A stretch of DNA of 14,412 nucleotides from CAYLZO01 sp964387775 (lineage in GTDB: Bacteria > Chloroflexota > Anaerolineae > JAAYZQ01): positions 1 to 14,412 of the forward strand of contig CAYLZO010000132.1 of assembly GCA_964387775.1 (NCBI GenBank). The letters are read 5' to 3'. The translations under genes were made by a program, and so were the position numbers. Numbering within the stretch: the stretch's first letter is position 1; each line of letters starts with the position of its first letter. The notes under the pieces are model-generated. The model was given only the letters and a program-made list of their open reading frames with translations. It did not search any database and was not told the DNA's origin. Positions 14,333 through 14,412 of this stretch are shown in pieces.

Positions 14333-14412
14333 TCCTGAATCTGCTTCCTTCCGCCTGAGTATAGCGCAAAATTGCTGTGTGACTCGGGATAGACTGGCTG
14401 GCACGGGTGTGA

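Noticed and set aside
14358..14386. Second promoter upstream of the small-protein operon (TATACT at 14358-14363)
   Set aside because: No acceptable -35 element at the right distance; the box at 14304-14309 fits better.

Overview
The window is GC-rich bacterial DNA, densely coding and almost entirely on the minus strand; only one gene (degV, 6809-7672) is on the plus strand. The gene content (RecJ, DegV, paired CNNM/CorC transporters, UvrD-type helicases, Uma2, HicBA) fits several phyla. Several kinds of short palindromic or GC-rich repeat are translated in frame inside genes. That habit, with the base composition, makes me suspect a Chloroflexota (Anaerolineae/Caldilineae-like) chromosome. 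This is an inference; no rRNA or other marker gene is present.

Layout, read in the direction of minus-strand transcription (right to left). (1) A promoter at 14304-14332 precedes an unrecognised 136-aa protein, an alpha/beta hydrolase (GTG start) and a 733-aa AddB-like helicase without a nuclease domain (GTG start); spacing is tight (6-nt gap, then 11-nt overlap). (2) A near-consensus promoter (TTGACA, 17 nt, TATACT) at 10902-10930 drives a Uma2-family protein and a 785-aa UvrD/AddA-like helicase. (3) degV faces them convergently, with only 11 nt between the ends of degV and the helicase gene. (4) A RecB/Cas4-like nuclease with a four-cysteine Fe-S signature starts 100 nt from degV, divergently, and is followed with 1-nt overlaps by two CorC/CNNM transporter genes. 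(5) A promoter at 3103-3130 drives an AlbA_2/Schlafen-type ATP-binding protein, hicB, hicA and recJ; recJ runs off the left edge without its C-terminal part.

The most interesting idea is that the two helicase proteins and the stand-alone nuclease are the pieces of an AddAB/RecBCD-like end-resection machine, here split into three genes, with RecJ nearby. The AddB-like protein has a deviant Walker B box (DN instead of DE) and may be a structural rather than a motor subunit.

The second theme is nine in-frame insertions of interspersed repeat elements. They are found only in the four DNA-processing genes (recJ two, nuclease one, UvrD-like helicase three, AddB-like helicase three); I saw none in the other genes. 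They include a 51-bp AT-rich palindrome beside helicase motif VI and an octapeptide placed directly after the RecJ DHH motif. There is no gene-free stretch above 300 bases; in 14333-14412 I see nothing convincing. No tRNA, rRNA, CRISPR array, insertion sequence or convincing intrinsic terminator was found.
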